A stretch of DNA of 64,000 bases from Zobellia uliginosa (lineage in GTDB: Bacteria > Bacteroidota > Bacteroidia > Flavobacteriales > Flavobacteriaceae), in assembly GCF_018860745.1 (NCBI RefSeq), contig NZ_JAHKPY010000014.1:769214-833213 (forward strand). The letters are read 5' to 3'. Below the pieces are notes generated by a model that saw nothing but the letters and a program-made list of their open reading frames with translations, was not told the origin of the DNA and made no database searches. A program made the translations under genes and the position numbers. This document shows positions 26,501 to 33,692 of this stretch, in pieces; position 1 is the stretch's first letter, and every line of letters begins with the position of its first letter.

Positions 26501-27295
26501 TGGTATAATGGTGGTAACCTTATCAGAACCGGTATAGGCCATGCTTAATCCACCATCTTTATGACCAAGCCAAATGTTTCCAAAATCGTCTTCGTATATT
26601 CTTTCTACTTCATCGCTATTAAAGCTGTGAGGGTCATATAGGTCATGAAAGTAATGATCTATTTGTTCGTTGTCACGGTTGTTCGTAGTATTAGGAATGA
26701 TATAAACCCCGTTACGCCTTGTGGCATACCAGATATGTCCTGATTTATCTTTAAAAACGTCATTGATAATAGTATTGGGGTATTTATTGAGCAAAATTCC
26801 TTGGAGTATGCTCTCATCTTCTTTTTTTTCTTCAAAAAACTCGGACTCCACGAATTTACCTTCTACAAATTCATAGTTGGTCCTGCCGGTTTTTATCCCA
26901 ATAGTACCATTTTGGGTAAGCACTAAATATTGGGGTGTATCATTAAAAGTAAAATTTTGAAAATTATTGTCGCCAATATATTTGCTTACTTTTTTGTCTT
27001 TGGTGAGTATCCAAATGTTGCCCTTTTTATCTTTTTTTAATCGCTCTATATTGTTGCCGGCTATAGAATTGGAGGTTTTCAAATCATGTTTGTAAACGGT
27101 AAACGTATTTCCGTTATAGCTGTTTAATCCGTCCCATGTGGCAATCCATAATACGCCATCGTTATCGCTAATAATATCGGTAATAGAGTTGTTTGATAGT
27201 CCATCGTTTGTGCTAAGCGTTTTAAATTTTATATTCTGTCCAGAGATAAAGTTGCTGAAGAGCAGTATTAAAAAAATAAAAAATAGCGGTCTCAT
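23579..27295 (-). CDS. HTCS-like membrane regulator with degenerate kinase and receiver, AraC output
   Basis: 1238 residues from ATG 27295, chosen over a start at 27346 because it begins a proper signal peptide (MRPLFFIFLILLF). Order: periplasmic Reg_prop two-bladed-propeller repeats (about 20-610), Y_Y_Y domain (about 610-670), one membrane helix (about 678-698), long coiled coil, HisKA-like helix pair (about 760-840), ATPase-like region, receiver-like domain (about 983-1095), AraC HTH (about 1138-1235). Key residues are gone: the HisKA box reads VLSEFKEPV with no His, no G1 box or glycine-rich loops are visible, and the receiver strand reads LVLYNTAID with Asn for Asp. The susCD genes downstream are the likely target. 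Confidence 0.85.
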   Translation of the reverse strand: MRPLFFIFLILLFSNFISGQNIKFKTLSTNDGLSNNSITDIISDNDGVLWIATWDGLNSYNGNTFTVYKHDLKTSNSIAGNNIERLKKDKKGNIWILTKDKKVSKYIGDNNFQNFTFNDTPQYLVLTQNGTIGIKTGRTNYEFVEGKFVESEFFEEKKEDESILQGILLNKYPNTIINDVFKDKSGHIWYATRRNGVYIIPNTTNNRDNEQIDHYFHDLYDPHSFNSDEVERIYEDDFGNIWLGHKDGGLSMAYTGSDKVTTIIPHPNKFPHLPNETIRAITTDFDNRIWLGYYTKGILYFDQEKKCFVKYNIREAIINSDWERIRSLYTTKAGEIWVGTYAGIIRIKNGRYELYESKNIAELPNDRNYSFQEDNQNNLWIACWGGAAKFNLKTNRFQFFKGQEKLKPYKIRNIEYDTDELLISTENEGLLILNTLTGALKNITVKDGVLGNSIYSSFKDKQSGYYWIASLGGISIYDKKDQLIHNITEKEGLPSHMVYGLLLDSDKVWVSTTKGIAVVDRNNFSVTSLNMDEGWQAREFSEGAYYQDRKGTMFFAGINGLNHFSPATLNITKELPKLKVHIDNTNDFSTGITKNYNNNSIDVKIEPVVFTDDPNNKVLYKLVGFDTDFQTFTGDLVHYTDLPDGEYVFEVRNSLAKDIAFKSIPIIIKKPFYKTTWFYLLLLVTSLLAFTLWVLFRNRNIAKNQKKLELKIEERTETINRQKERLIKVNHTLDEKNKEINRQREELLNSYHQLKNEDFEIEKFKTFVLSEFKEPVSKIIESSKELTEHELVKHNINNESSKLITLLSEWDYLTNSKDIGKLKKSATKIKQTIKILVDGLSVHAKKSKVNLDYSINIEDQWVELDSLRFKLFFKYLFNDILKYISKNSYLKVGVRTKGESLELLIESDSKVITDNFFSIQHYSPYYKAANTLLTAMNGSISVSNNNNLTISVNLPVNVVDTENNKIEEVLWKHLDLNQKLPSDKNNILVFCTDNDYLPALQLFDDNENNLVFERTAGAIASAINHIDIHCLVLYNTAIDEQLLQLFHIIKNNTKQISLPIIYVSEDIDHVLRIQTTELGVDAFIQLPISKSFILNKLTKLTSTRREYVNSKTKQVFFDTPFSENENLSINQKLAKKALTLINENLNDPSFNVQKLQEMLFVSKIKCYRAFKEVLQQSPSDVIINLRLQKAEYLLKNHSLNISEISMECGFNDPKYFSRLFKKNFERSPKEYRTKIAQV

Positions 27296-27410
27296 TATGG
27301 GTAGATATAGCACAATAGTAGTTGGTGTGCTAAAATAGTAAATCAATGTTATGGGAATGGGTCGTATATTTTGTGTTTAGGTTATGAAATATCTGTTCAG
27401 ACAGAGTATT

Positions 27411-27420
27411 AACTCACCCC
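27411..27420 (+). promoter_or_regulatory. Second copy of the 10-mer AACTCACCCC
   Basis: Lies in the 221-bp divergent region between the HTCS-like regulator (start 27295) and dinB (start 27517). The same 10-mer is upstream of susC at 23503-23512 (minus). It is 97 bp before dinB and about 116 bp before the regulator, so the gene it serves is unclear. Confidence 0.3.
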
Positions 27421-27453
27421 AATCCTCGCATTTCAAAATTTAACATACAAGTT

Positions 27454-27470
27454 TTTGGATATAATCCAAA
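27454..27470. promoter_or_regulatory. Palindrome TTTGGAT-ATA-ATCCAAA upstream of dinB
   Basis: Perfect 7-bp arms and 3-bp centre, ending 46 bp before the dinB start. Candidate operator for a damage-response repressor. No known LexA box is recognised. Confidence 0.4.
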
Positions 27471-27494
27471 TAATAGGAAATATTCCATAATTTA

Positions 27495-27512
27495 GCATTG
27501 TTGTTTCAATGC
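27495..27512. promoter_or_regulatory. Inverted repeat GCATTG-N6-CAATGC just before dinB
   Basis: Perfect 6-bp arms ending 4 bp before the ATG at 27517. It could be an operator, or in the RNA a small hairpin over the ribosome entry site. Confidence 0.35.
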
Positions 27513-27516
27513 AGTT

Positions 27517-28731
27517 ATGGAAAAAACCATTTTACATTTAGACCTTGATACGTTTTATGTATCCGTAGAGCGGCTCATCAATAGCGATTTGATGCATAAG
27601 CCGCTACTTGTTGGGGGGCTTAGTGATAGGGGTGTAGTAGCTGCCTGTAGTTATGAAACCCGTGGGTATGGTGTGCATTCCGGTATGCCTATGAAAATGG
27701 CGAAAGAGCTTTGCCCGGAAGCTATTGCAATAAGAGGTAATGCGGGAACCTATAGTAAACACTCAGATGTTGTAACGGAAATCATACAAGAGCAGGTACC
27801 TCTTTTTGAAAAATCCAGTATAGATGAATTCTATGCGGATCTCACCGGAATGGACCGCTTTTTTGGTTCTTATAAATATGCTTCAGAGTTGAGACGACGC
27901 ATTATTAGAGAAACGGGATTACCTATTTCCTTTGGGCTATCAGCAAATAAGGTGGTTTCTAAGGTGGCCACGGGTGAAGCAAAACCCAGTAATCAACTAA
28001 AAATAGATTACGGATTCGAGAAACCTTTCTTAGCGCCTTTATCCATAAAAAAAATACCAATGGTAGGCGATAAAACCTATCAGACCCTTAGGAATTTGGG
28101 GCTTCGTAAAATTCATACTGTTCAGGAAATGCCCATAGAAGTCATGCGGAATGTATTAGGGAAAAACGGAACGGTTATTTGGAAACGTGCTAATGGGTTG
28201 GATAATACTCCGGTAATACCATTCTGTGAACGTAAATCTATTTCTACGGAGCGCACGTTCGATAAGGATACCATAGACGTAAACATGTTACGGGGTATTC
28301 TAATTGCGATGACCGAGAATCTAGCCTATCAACTACGGCGTGGTGAAAAACTTACCGCTTGTATTGCGGTAAAGATTAGGTATTCAGATTTTAATACCTA
28401 CTCAAAACAATTGCGAATACCCTATACCAGTGGCGACCATATTCTGATTCCTAAAATACTGGATCTATTTAAAACACTATATAACCGGAGGTTGCTGGTG
28501 CGGCTGATCGGTATTCGGTTTAGCCATTTGGTAGGGGGTAATTACCAGATTAATCTTTTTGATGATACAGAAGAGGCGCTAAACCTATATGATGCCATGG
28601 ATAGGATTAGGAATAGATATGGCGATAAAAGTGTCATAAGGGCTTCGGCCATGGGTGCACGTAGTATTGGGCGAATGCAGAATCCGTTCGATGGTCGCCC
28701 TCCGGTTGTACTGGCCCATAGAAAACAATAA
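27517..28731 (+). CDS. dinB: Y-family DNA polymerase (DinB/Pol IV type)
   Basis: 404-residue translesion polymerase. Catalytic metal ligands are in LDLDTFYVSVE (about residues 7-17) and SSIDEFYADL (about 100-109); the helix-hairpin-helix region (KKIPMVGDKTYQTLRNLG) and little-finger domain follow. The gene is 75 bp upstream of dnaE2 on the same strand, a polymerase pair resembling the ImuB-DnaE2 mutasome, but this Y-family member keeps its acidic active-site residues, unlike true ImuB. No imuA-like or recA-like gene and no lexA are adjacent. Two palindromes lie in front of the start and may carry damage control. Confidence 0.92.
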   Translation: MEKTILHLDLDTFYVSVERLINSDLMHKPLLVGGLSDRGVVAACSYETRGYGVHSGMPMKMAKELCPEAIAIRGNAGTYSKHSDVVTEIIQEQVPLFEKSSIDEFYADLTGMDRFFGSYKYASELRRRIIRETGLPISFGLSANKVVSKVATGEAKPSNQLKIDYGFEKPFLAPLSIKKIPMVGDKTYQTLRNLGLRKIHTVQEMPIEVMRNVLGKNGTVIWKRANGLDNTPVIPFCERKSISTERTFDKDTIDVNMLRGILIAMTENLAYQLRRGEKLTACIAVKIRYSDFNTYSKQLRIPYTSGDHILIPKILDLFKTLYNRRLLVRLIGIRFSHLVGGNYQINLFDDTEEALNLYDAMDRIRNRYGDKSVIRASAMGARSIGRMQNPFDGRPPVVLAHRKQ

Positions 28732-28806
28732 GTACCCATTAGAATGCTAGTGGTTTTTCAGTTTGAAGAATCAAACCCAATTTTTAACCATTAACCACAA
28801 ACCAAT

Positions 28807-31800
28807 TTGTATTTAAACTGCCATACCTATTATAGTCTGCGTTACGGTACGTTTTCCGAAACGGAACTCTTGCATTTGGCACAGGCCAATCATATAACCC
28901 AATTGGTTTTGACAGATATTAATAATACGTCGGCCGGGCTTAATTTTGTTAGAAAAGCTTCGGAGTATAATGTCAAACCTATTTTGGGAATCGACTTCAG
29001 AAATGGAGTAGATCAATGTTTTGTGGGTATTGCTAAAAACAACGAAGGGTATTTAGAGCTCAATAATTTTCTGTCAAGGCATTTGCATGAAAAAAAAGAG
29101 ATACCCGTAGCAGCGCCTAAGTTTGAACATGCCTATGTGGTGTACCCTTTTGAGAAAGTGGTAGAAAACAACATGTCCATTTTTACCGAAAATGAATTTA
29201 TTGGTATATCTATTTCTGATTTAAGGCGATTGCCCTTTTCAAAAATATTGAACTTGAAAGATAAACTGGTGGTACAACAGCCAGTTACATTTCGAAATAA
29301 AGGAGATTTCAATGCGCATAGATTATTGCGAGCTATAGATAATAATTGCTTGTTGAGTAAATTGGATAAGACCGAAGAAGGCAACGAAGAAGAAAAAATG
29401 TTTCCCATTCAAAACCTGGCAATGGTCTTTTCTGAATACCCCTTTATTCTTGAGAACACAGAACGCTTAATGAACGCCTGTTCCATTTCTTTTGATTTTT
29501 CAGTTGATAGGTCTCCTCAAAACCAAAAAACCTATTTAGGTAGTAAAGAAGAAGATGAGGTGCTTTTGGAAAAGCTTTGTAACGAGGGTTTGCCTTATAG
29601 ATATGAAACGGTTGATCAGGATATATTGGATCGTGTGAGCAAAGAGTTAACGCTTATTAAAAGCATGGGATTTGTGTCTTACTTTTTACTTAATTGGGAT
29701 ATTGTTTCTCATGCACGTAAACAAGGTTTTTTCTATGTGGGTCGTGGTAGTGGAGCCAATAGCATTGTGGCATATTTGCTTCGCATAACAGATGTAGATC
29801 CCATGGAACTGGATTTGTACTTTGAGCGATTCATCAATTTATATCGTGCTAATCCGCCAGATTTTGATATTGATTTTTCGCATCGGGATCGGCCGGAAAT
29901 GACCAAATACATTTTTAATCGCTTTAAAAATGTAGCCTTGTTGGGTACCTATGTGACCTTCAAAGAAAGGGGTGTTATTCGGGAATTGGGAAAGGTATTT
30001 GGCTTGCCAAAAAGTGAAATAGATTTACTTTGTGAGGGCAGATTAGATGTGTCTAGACTTGATGAGGTGGCGCGTTTGGTTTTAAAGTACGGCCGTTTGA
30101 TCAAAGACATGCCCAATTACCTGAGCATACATGCTGGAGGTATTTTAATCAGTGAAAAACCCTTGCATTACTTCTCGGCAACGCACTTACCTCCAAAAGG
30201 ATTTCCGACCGTACAGTTTGATATGGTCATAGCGGAAGACGTAGGTTTATTCAAATTCGATATTCTTGGGCAGCGCGGACTCGCCAAAATACGGGAAGCG
30301 CTGGATATTATTGTATATAACCAACCTGAAAAAAAGGATACGTTCGATATTCATAATATCAAAAAAATAAAGACTGATGGGTCGGTTAATAACCTAGTGA
30401 AGACTGCGCAGTGTATGGGGTGTTTTTATGTGGAATCTCCTGCAATGCGTATGCTTTTAAAGAAATTAGAGGTCGATAATTATTTGGGTTTGGTCGCTGC
30501 CAGTTCTATTATTAGACCTGGTGTGGCCAAAAGCGGAATGATGCGCGAGTATATTTTGCGGCATCGTAATCCGGGTAGAACGGAAGAGAAAGCGCACCCT
30601 GTTTTGCTAAGTATTATGCCAGAGACATATGGGGTTATGGTGTACCAAGAAGACGTTATAAAAGTAGCGCACCATTTTGCCGATTTGGATTTGGGCGAGG
30701 CCGATGTACTCCGCCGTGGAATGAGCGGAAAATTCAGATCACGAGAAGAGTTTCAAAAAGTAAAAGACAAGTTTATAGATAATTGTAGGCGAAAGGGTGA
30801 GAGTGATGACGTTATTTTTGAGATATGGGAGCAGATTGCAAGTTTTGCCGGGTATGCTTTTGCCAAAGGGCATTCTGCTTCGTACGCTGTAGAGAGTTAT
30901 CAGACGCTGTTTTTACGGGCATATTTCCCATTGGAATATATGGTGGCCGTACTCAACAATGGCGGCGGATTTTATCGTCCTGAATTTTATGTGCACGAGG
31001 TGCGTATGTTGGGTGGTACGGTACATCCGCCGTGTGTTAATAGGAGCCATTATGCAAATGCTATCTATGGAACCGATGTTTTTATAGGTTTTGGTTTTTT
31101 ACGGGAATTAGAAAGTAGAGTAGTGGAACGCATTTTAAAAGAGCGCGCTGGCAACGGTCCTTTTTTGTCTTTGGAAGATTTTTTAGATCGTGTGCTTATT
31201 TCTGTGGAACAGGTAGATGTACTTATTCGTATAAATGCATTTCGATTTACGACTGTCAACAAACACGAGTTGTTATGGAAAGCCTATTTTTTTCTTAGTA
31301 AGGGAAAAAAGATAGACCACCCAAAACTCTTCCCGCCCAAACATCAAGATTTTAAGATTCCGGAGTTGTATACCACTCATTTGGAGATGGCATTTACCCA
31401 GTTAGAACTACTAGGTTTTTGTTTGTGCAGTCCGTTTGAACTGTTGGCTGAACCTCCAAAAAATAATAAGGGAAGCAAAGATCTTGAAAAATATCTTAAT
31501 CGTCATATAGATATTTACGGGTATTTGATAACGGTTAAGCATACAAGAACACATACAGGAAAACCCATGCATTTTGCTACTTTGGTAGATCAACATGGGC
31601 AGGTTTTTGATACGGTCCTCTTTCCTCCGGTAGCCGCTAAATATAATTTTCGGGGTAAAGGTATTTATCGGTTTTATGGTAAAGTGGTCAGTGAATTTGG
31701 GTTTCTGAGTATTGAGGTTATAAAAATGCAAAAGCAAGATTATGTTCAAGATCCAAGATATGCAGATATGAAAACGAGTACGAAGGTGTTTGAAAATAAA

Positions 31801-31827
31801 AAAGCGGAGGCTAAACGAAGTACATAA
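28807..31827 (+). CDS. dnaE2: Error-prone DNA polymerase III alpha subunit, DnaE2 type
   Basis: 1006-residue C-family polymerase. It begins with the PHP domain (NCHTYYSLRYGT), followed by the polymerase palm with PDFDIDFSHRDR (about residues 350-361, catalytic Asp residues), the YQEDVIKVAHHFA and RRGMSGKFRSREEF blocks, HhH region and a C-terminal OB fold (about 900-980). The start is TTG at 28807: an in-frame TAA lies 12 bp upstream and the predicted N-terminus YLNCHTYYSLRYG is the expected one. The length, about 150 residues shorter than replicative DnaE, fits DnaE2. Together with the DinB upstream it likely performs damage-induced mutagenesis. Confidence 0.92.
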   Translation: MYLNCHTYYSLRYGTFSETELLHLAQANHITQLVLTDINNTSAGLNFVRKASEYNVKPILGIDFRNGVDQCFVGIAKNNEGYLELNNFLSRHLHEKKEIPVAAPKFEHAYVVYPFEKVVENNMSIFTENEFIGISISDLRRLPFSKILNLKDKLVVQQPVTFRNKGDFNAHRLLRAIDNNCLLSKLDKTEEGNEEEKMFPIQNLAMVFSEYPFILENTERLMNACSISFDFSVDRSPQNQKTYLGSKEEDEVLLEKLCNEGLPYRYETVDQDILDRVSKELTLIKSMGFVSYFLLNWDIVSHARKQGFFYVGRGSGANSIVAYLLRITDVDPMELDLYFERFINLYRANPPDFDIDFSHRDRPEMTKYIFNRFKNVALLGTYVTFKERGVIRELGKVFGLPKSEIDLLCEGRLDVSRLDEVARLVLKYGRLIKDMPNYLSIHAGGILISEKPLHYFSATHLPPKGFPTVQFDMVIAEDVGLFKFDILGQRGLAKIREALDIIVYNQPEKKDTFDIHNIKKIKTDGSVNNLVKTAQCMGCFYVESPAMRMLLKKLEVDNYLGLVAASSIIRPGVAKSGMMREYILRHRNPGRTEEKAHPVLLSIMPETYGVMVYQEDVIKVAHHFADLDLGEADVLRRGMSGKFRSREEFQKVKDKFIDNCRRKGESDDVIFEIWEQIASFAGYAFAKGHSASYAVESYQTLFLRAYFPLEYMVAVLNNGGGFYRPEFYVHEVRMLGGTVHPPCVNRSHYANAIYGTDVFIGFGFLRELESRVVERILKERAGNGPFLSLEDFLDRVLISVEQVDVLIRINAFRFTTVNKHELLWKAYFFLSKGKKIDHPKLFPPKHQDFKIPELYTTHLEMAFTQLELLGFCLCSPFELLAEPPKNNKGSKDLEKYLNRHIDIYGYLITVKHTRTHTGKPMHFATLVDQHGQVFDTVLFPPVAAKYNFRGKGIYRFYGKVVSEFGFLSIEVIKMQKQDYVQDPRYADMKTSTKVFENKKAEAKRST

Positions 31828-31878
31828 ATGATACTAAAGTGGGCAAATTTAAGTTTTATCTTGCTGCTCCGCTTAGAA

Positions 31879-32739
31879 TTATTCATTATAGCGAACGTAT
31901 TTTTTTAGGTTGGTGTCTTCGCAAATAAAAGCAAGGTCTTTGTTGTAGGTTTCTATATAATCAGCGTAAACTTGATTACAATTACTTTCATTATAATGAA
32001 CAATGACAACCAGCTTGCCAGCAGTTAGAAAGCTTTGTGCTCCTGAGGTATCCCACCAATTTTTCTCAGCATTGTATGATTCATAGGTGACGCCATCAAA
32101 GTCTTCCGCATTTTCCGTGAAATTTTTTGACATACATTTCATGCCTTTTTTATGTACGTAATCACAAAGCTCTTGAAAATAAGCAATGCCTTCTTCTTTG
32201 GTAACTTCTAGTCCATAGGTTTCCCTGACATCATCATACAGGGCCCAATCCATATTATCAAATTCTACCCAATCAAAACCCCAATCCGCTATTTTATCTA
32301 TACGGGCTTTCATTACGTCTACAATTCCTGTGGTTGTGGTATTTACAAAGTATTCCCCTGGCCATTCGCCCCATTGTTTGGAAATTAAATAAGGTTGCAA
32401 GTCTTCAAAATCATCTCGCCAGTCTTCACCGGTTCCAATGCTTATGTAGGCAGCCAATTGGTTTCCGTTTGCTTTGATTTTAGACACAGATGCAATTACA
32501 TCATCTTGAAAAGGGTCTAGCAATACATAGGCATTATTCGCATTTAGGGTTATATAGCCTAGTTGGTCTGGTTCATAGTTTTCATTGTAAGCATGGTTAT
32601 AGACCGATATAGCGCTACTAGTTTCAACAGGGCTTTCGGTTTCTTTAATAATATCATTTTTTTCTGTTGTATTCGTGTCATCACTGGTATTACATGCCAA
32701 TTGAAAAATTACCATAAGAAAGGTGCATAGATTTTTCAT
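31879..32739 (-). CDS. GH114-like endo-alpha-1,4-polygalactosaminidase family lipoprotein
   Basis: 286-residue lipoprotein (lipobox region QLACNTSDD, acidic residues after Cys). The TIM-barrel core carries the family blocks YISIGTGEDWRDD, WPGEYFV and WGFDWVEFDNMD, where the acidic residues are the likely catalytic pair. GH114 enzymes cut galactosaminogalactan-type polymers; related proteins are often of unknown substrate. Its ATG overlaps the stop of the OsmC-like gene by 4 bp, so it is translated with it. The cluster gives no further hint to the substrate. Confidence 0.82.
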   Translation of the reverse strand: MKNLCTFLMVIFQLACNTSDDTNTTEKNDIIKETESPVETSSAISVYNHAYNENYEPDQLGYITLNANNAYVLLDPFQDDVIASVSKIKANGNQLAAYISIGTGEDWRDDFEDLQPYLISKQWGEWPGEYFVNTTTTGIVDVMKARIDKIADWGFDWVEFDNMDWALYDDVRETYGLEVTKEEGIAYFQELCDYVHKKGMKCMSKNFTENAEDFDGVTYESYNAEKNWWDTSGAQSFLTAGKLVVIVHYNESNCNQVYADYIETYNKDLAFICEDTNLKKYVRYNE

Positions 32740-33134
32740 ATTTTTTGAATTTCTCCATTAATGGCGCACGATAATTTTACCGTGTTATATATGGTTCCAT
32801 GCTTTTCAATATTCTTTTTTAGTAAATCTATATTCAAACTTTCATCTTTGCTAAATACTTTTAAGACGTAATTTATTTCATCCATTCTGGGCGGTTTTTC
32901 CAAACGTCTGGCTTTCACTATAATTTCGGCAGAGGTATATTCAAAATGCATAAGAATAGAGAAACGCTCCACGTTTTTAAGAATGCAAGAAGAAAATGAT
33001 CCTAAAAACAATTCGGCAGGGTTTGGTAAATTATCTGCTGCTTCTGGAGTTATACCAAAATTAATTTCCGATTCTTTAATCTCTATTGCCGCATTTGTCT
33101 TAGATAATGAACGAGCTGTTACAAAGTAATCCAT
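32736..33134 (-). CDS. OsmC/Ohr-family protein
   Basis: 132-residue protein of the OsmC fold, thiol peroxidases that reduce organic hydroperoxides. The two expected cysteines are present: Cys50 at the start of the central helix (GSFSSCILKN) and Cys123 in VKLSCAING. The PNPAELFLGSF segment is the family's P-E-LL-xxx-A-C block. It is flanked by the GNAT gene (12 bp upstream) and the GH114-like gene (4-bp overlap). The exact substrate is unknown. Confidence 0.85.
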   Translation of the reverse strand: MDYFVTARSLSKTNAAIEIKESEINFGITPEAADNLPNPAELFLGSFSSCILKNVERFSILMHFEYTSAEIIVKARRLEKPPRMDEINYVLKVFSKDESLNIDLLKKNIEKHGTIYNTVKLSCAINGEIQKI

Positions 33135-33146
33135 AATGTAAAAGTG

Positions 33147-33656
33147 TTATTTTTCTGAGTCTTCCTTCAGCTTTACCCAGAGATAATCGTCTATTAGTTT
33201 TCCGTTTTTAAATGCCGCCTTTTTTTTAATGCTCTCTAAAGTAAAGTCATTCTTTTCCAAAACCCGCATAGAAGGTTTATTGAATTCAAATACGCCCGCT
33301 TCTATCCTTACAATATCAAAAGTATTGAAAACGTAATCGGTCATTAGTGCTATGGCCTTGGTGGAAATTCCGTTTCCCCAAAAAGGCTCACCAATAAAAT
33401 AGCCCATCTCGGCACTCAATCTAAAAACATCTTTTTTAATATCTATTCCTATTTCGCCGACAAAAATATCTTTCCAATAGATTAATTTTCTTTGCGCAGA
33501 AGTCTTTTTAAGTTGAATAGCTATAAACTCTTCGGCATCCTTTAAGGTAAAAGGATTGGGAACTTTATCATAACCATTGTCAAAAATAATCGGGTTGTTC
33601 CGGTATTGGGCAAACTGTTTTGCGATTTCTATTTGATAGTCTTTAAGCTCTACCAT
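33147..33656 (-). CDS. GNAT-family N-acetyltransferase (RimJ/RimL type)
   Basis: 169-residue acetyltransferase. The GNAT core shows GEIGIDIKKDVFRLSAEMGYFIGEPFWGNGISTKAI, where GNGISTKA is a shortened acetyl-CoA loop, then the conserved IEAGVFEFNKPSMRVLEKNDF block with the RxxEKxGF-like ending. The RimJ/RimL group acetylates ribosomal-protein N-termini, but most members act on other amines. It leads the OsmC/GH114 group. Confidence 0.85.
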   Translation of the reverse strand: MVELKDYQIEIAKQFAQYRNNPIIFDNGYDKVPNPFTLKDAEEFIAIQLKKTSAQRKLIYWKDIFVGEIGIDIKKDVFRLSAEMGYFIGEPFWGNGISTKAIALMTDYVFNTFDIVRIEAGVFEFNKPSMRVLEKNDFTLESIKKKAAFKNGKLIDDYLWVKLKEDSEK

Positions 33657-33692
33657 TAAGATGATATTTTTTTAAACAGATTTATATTAGAT

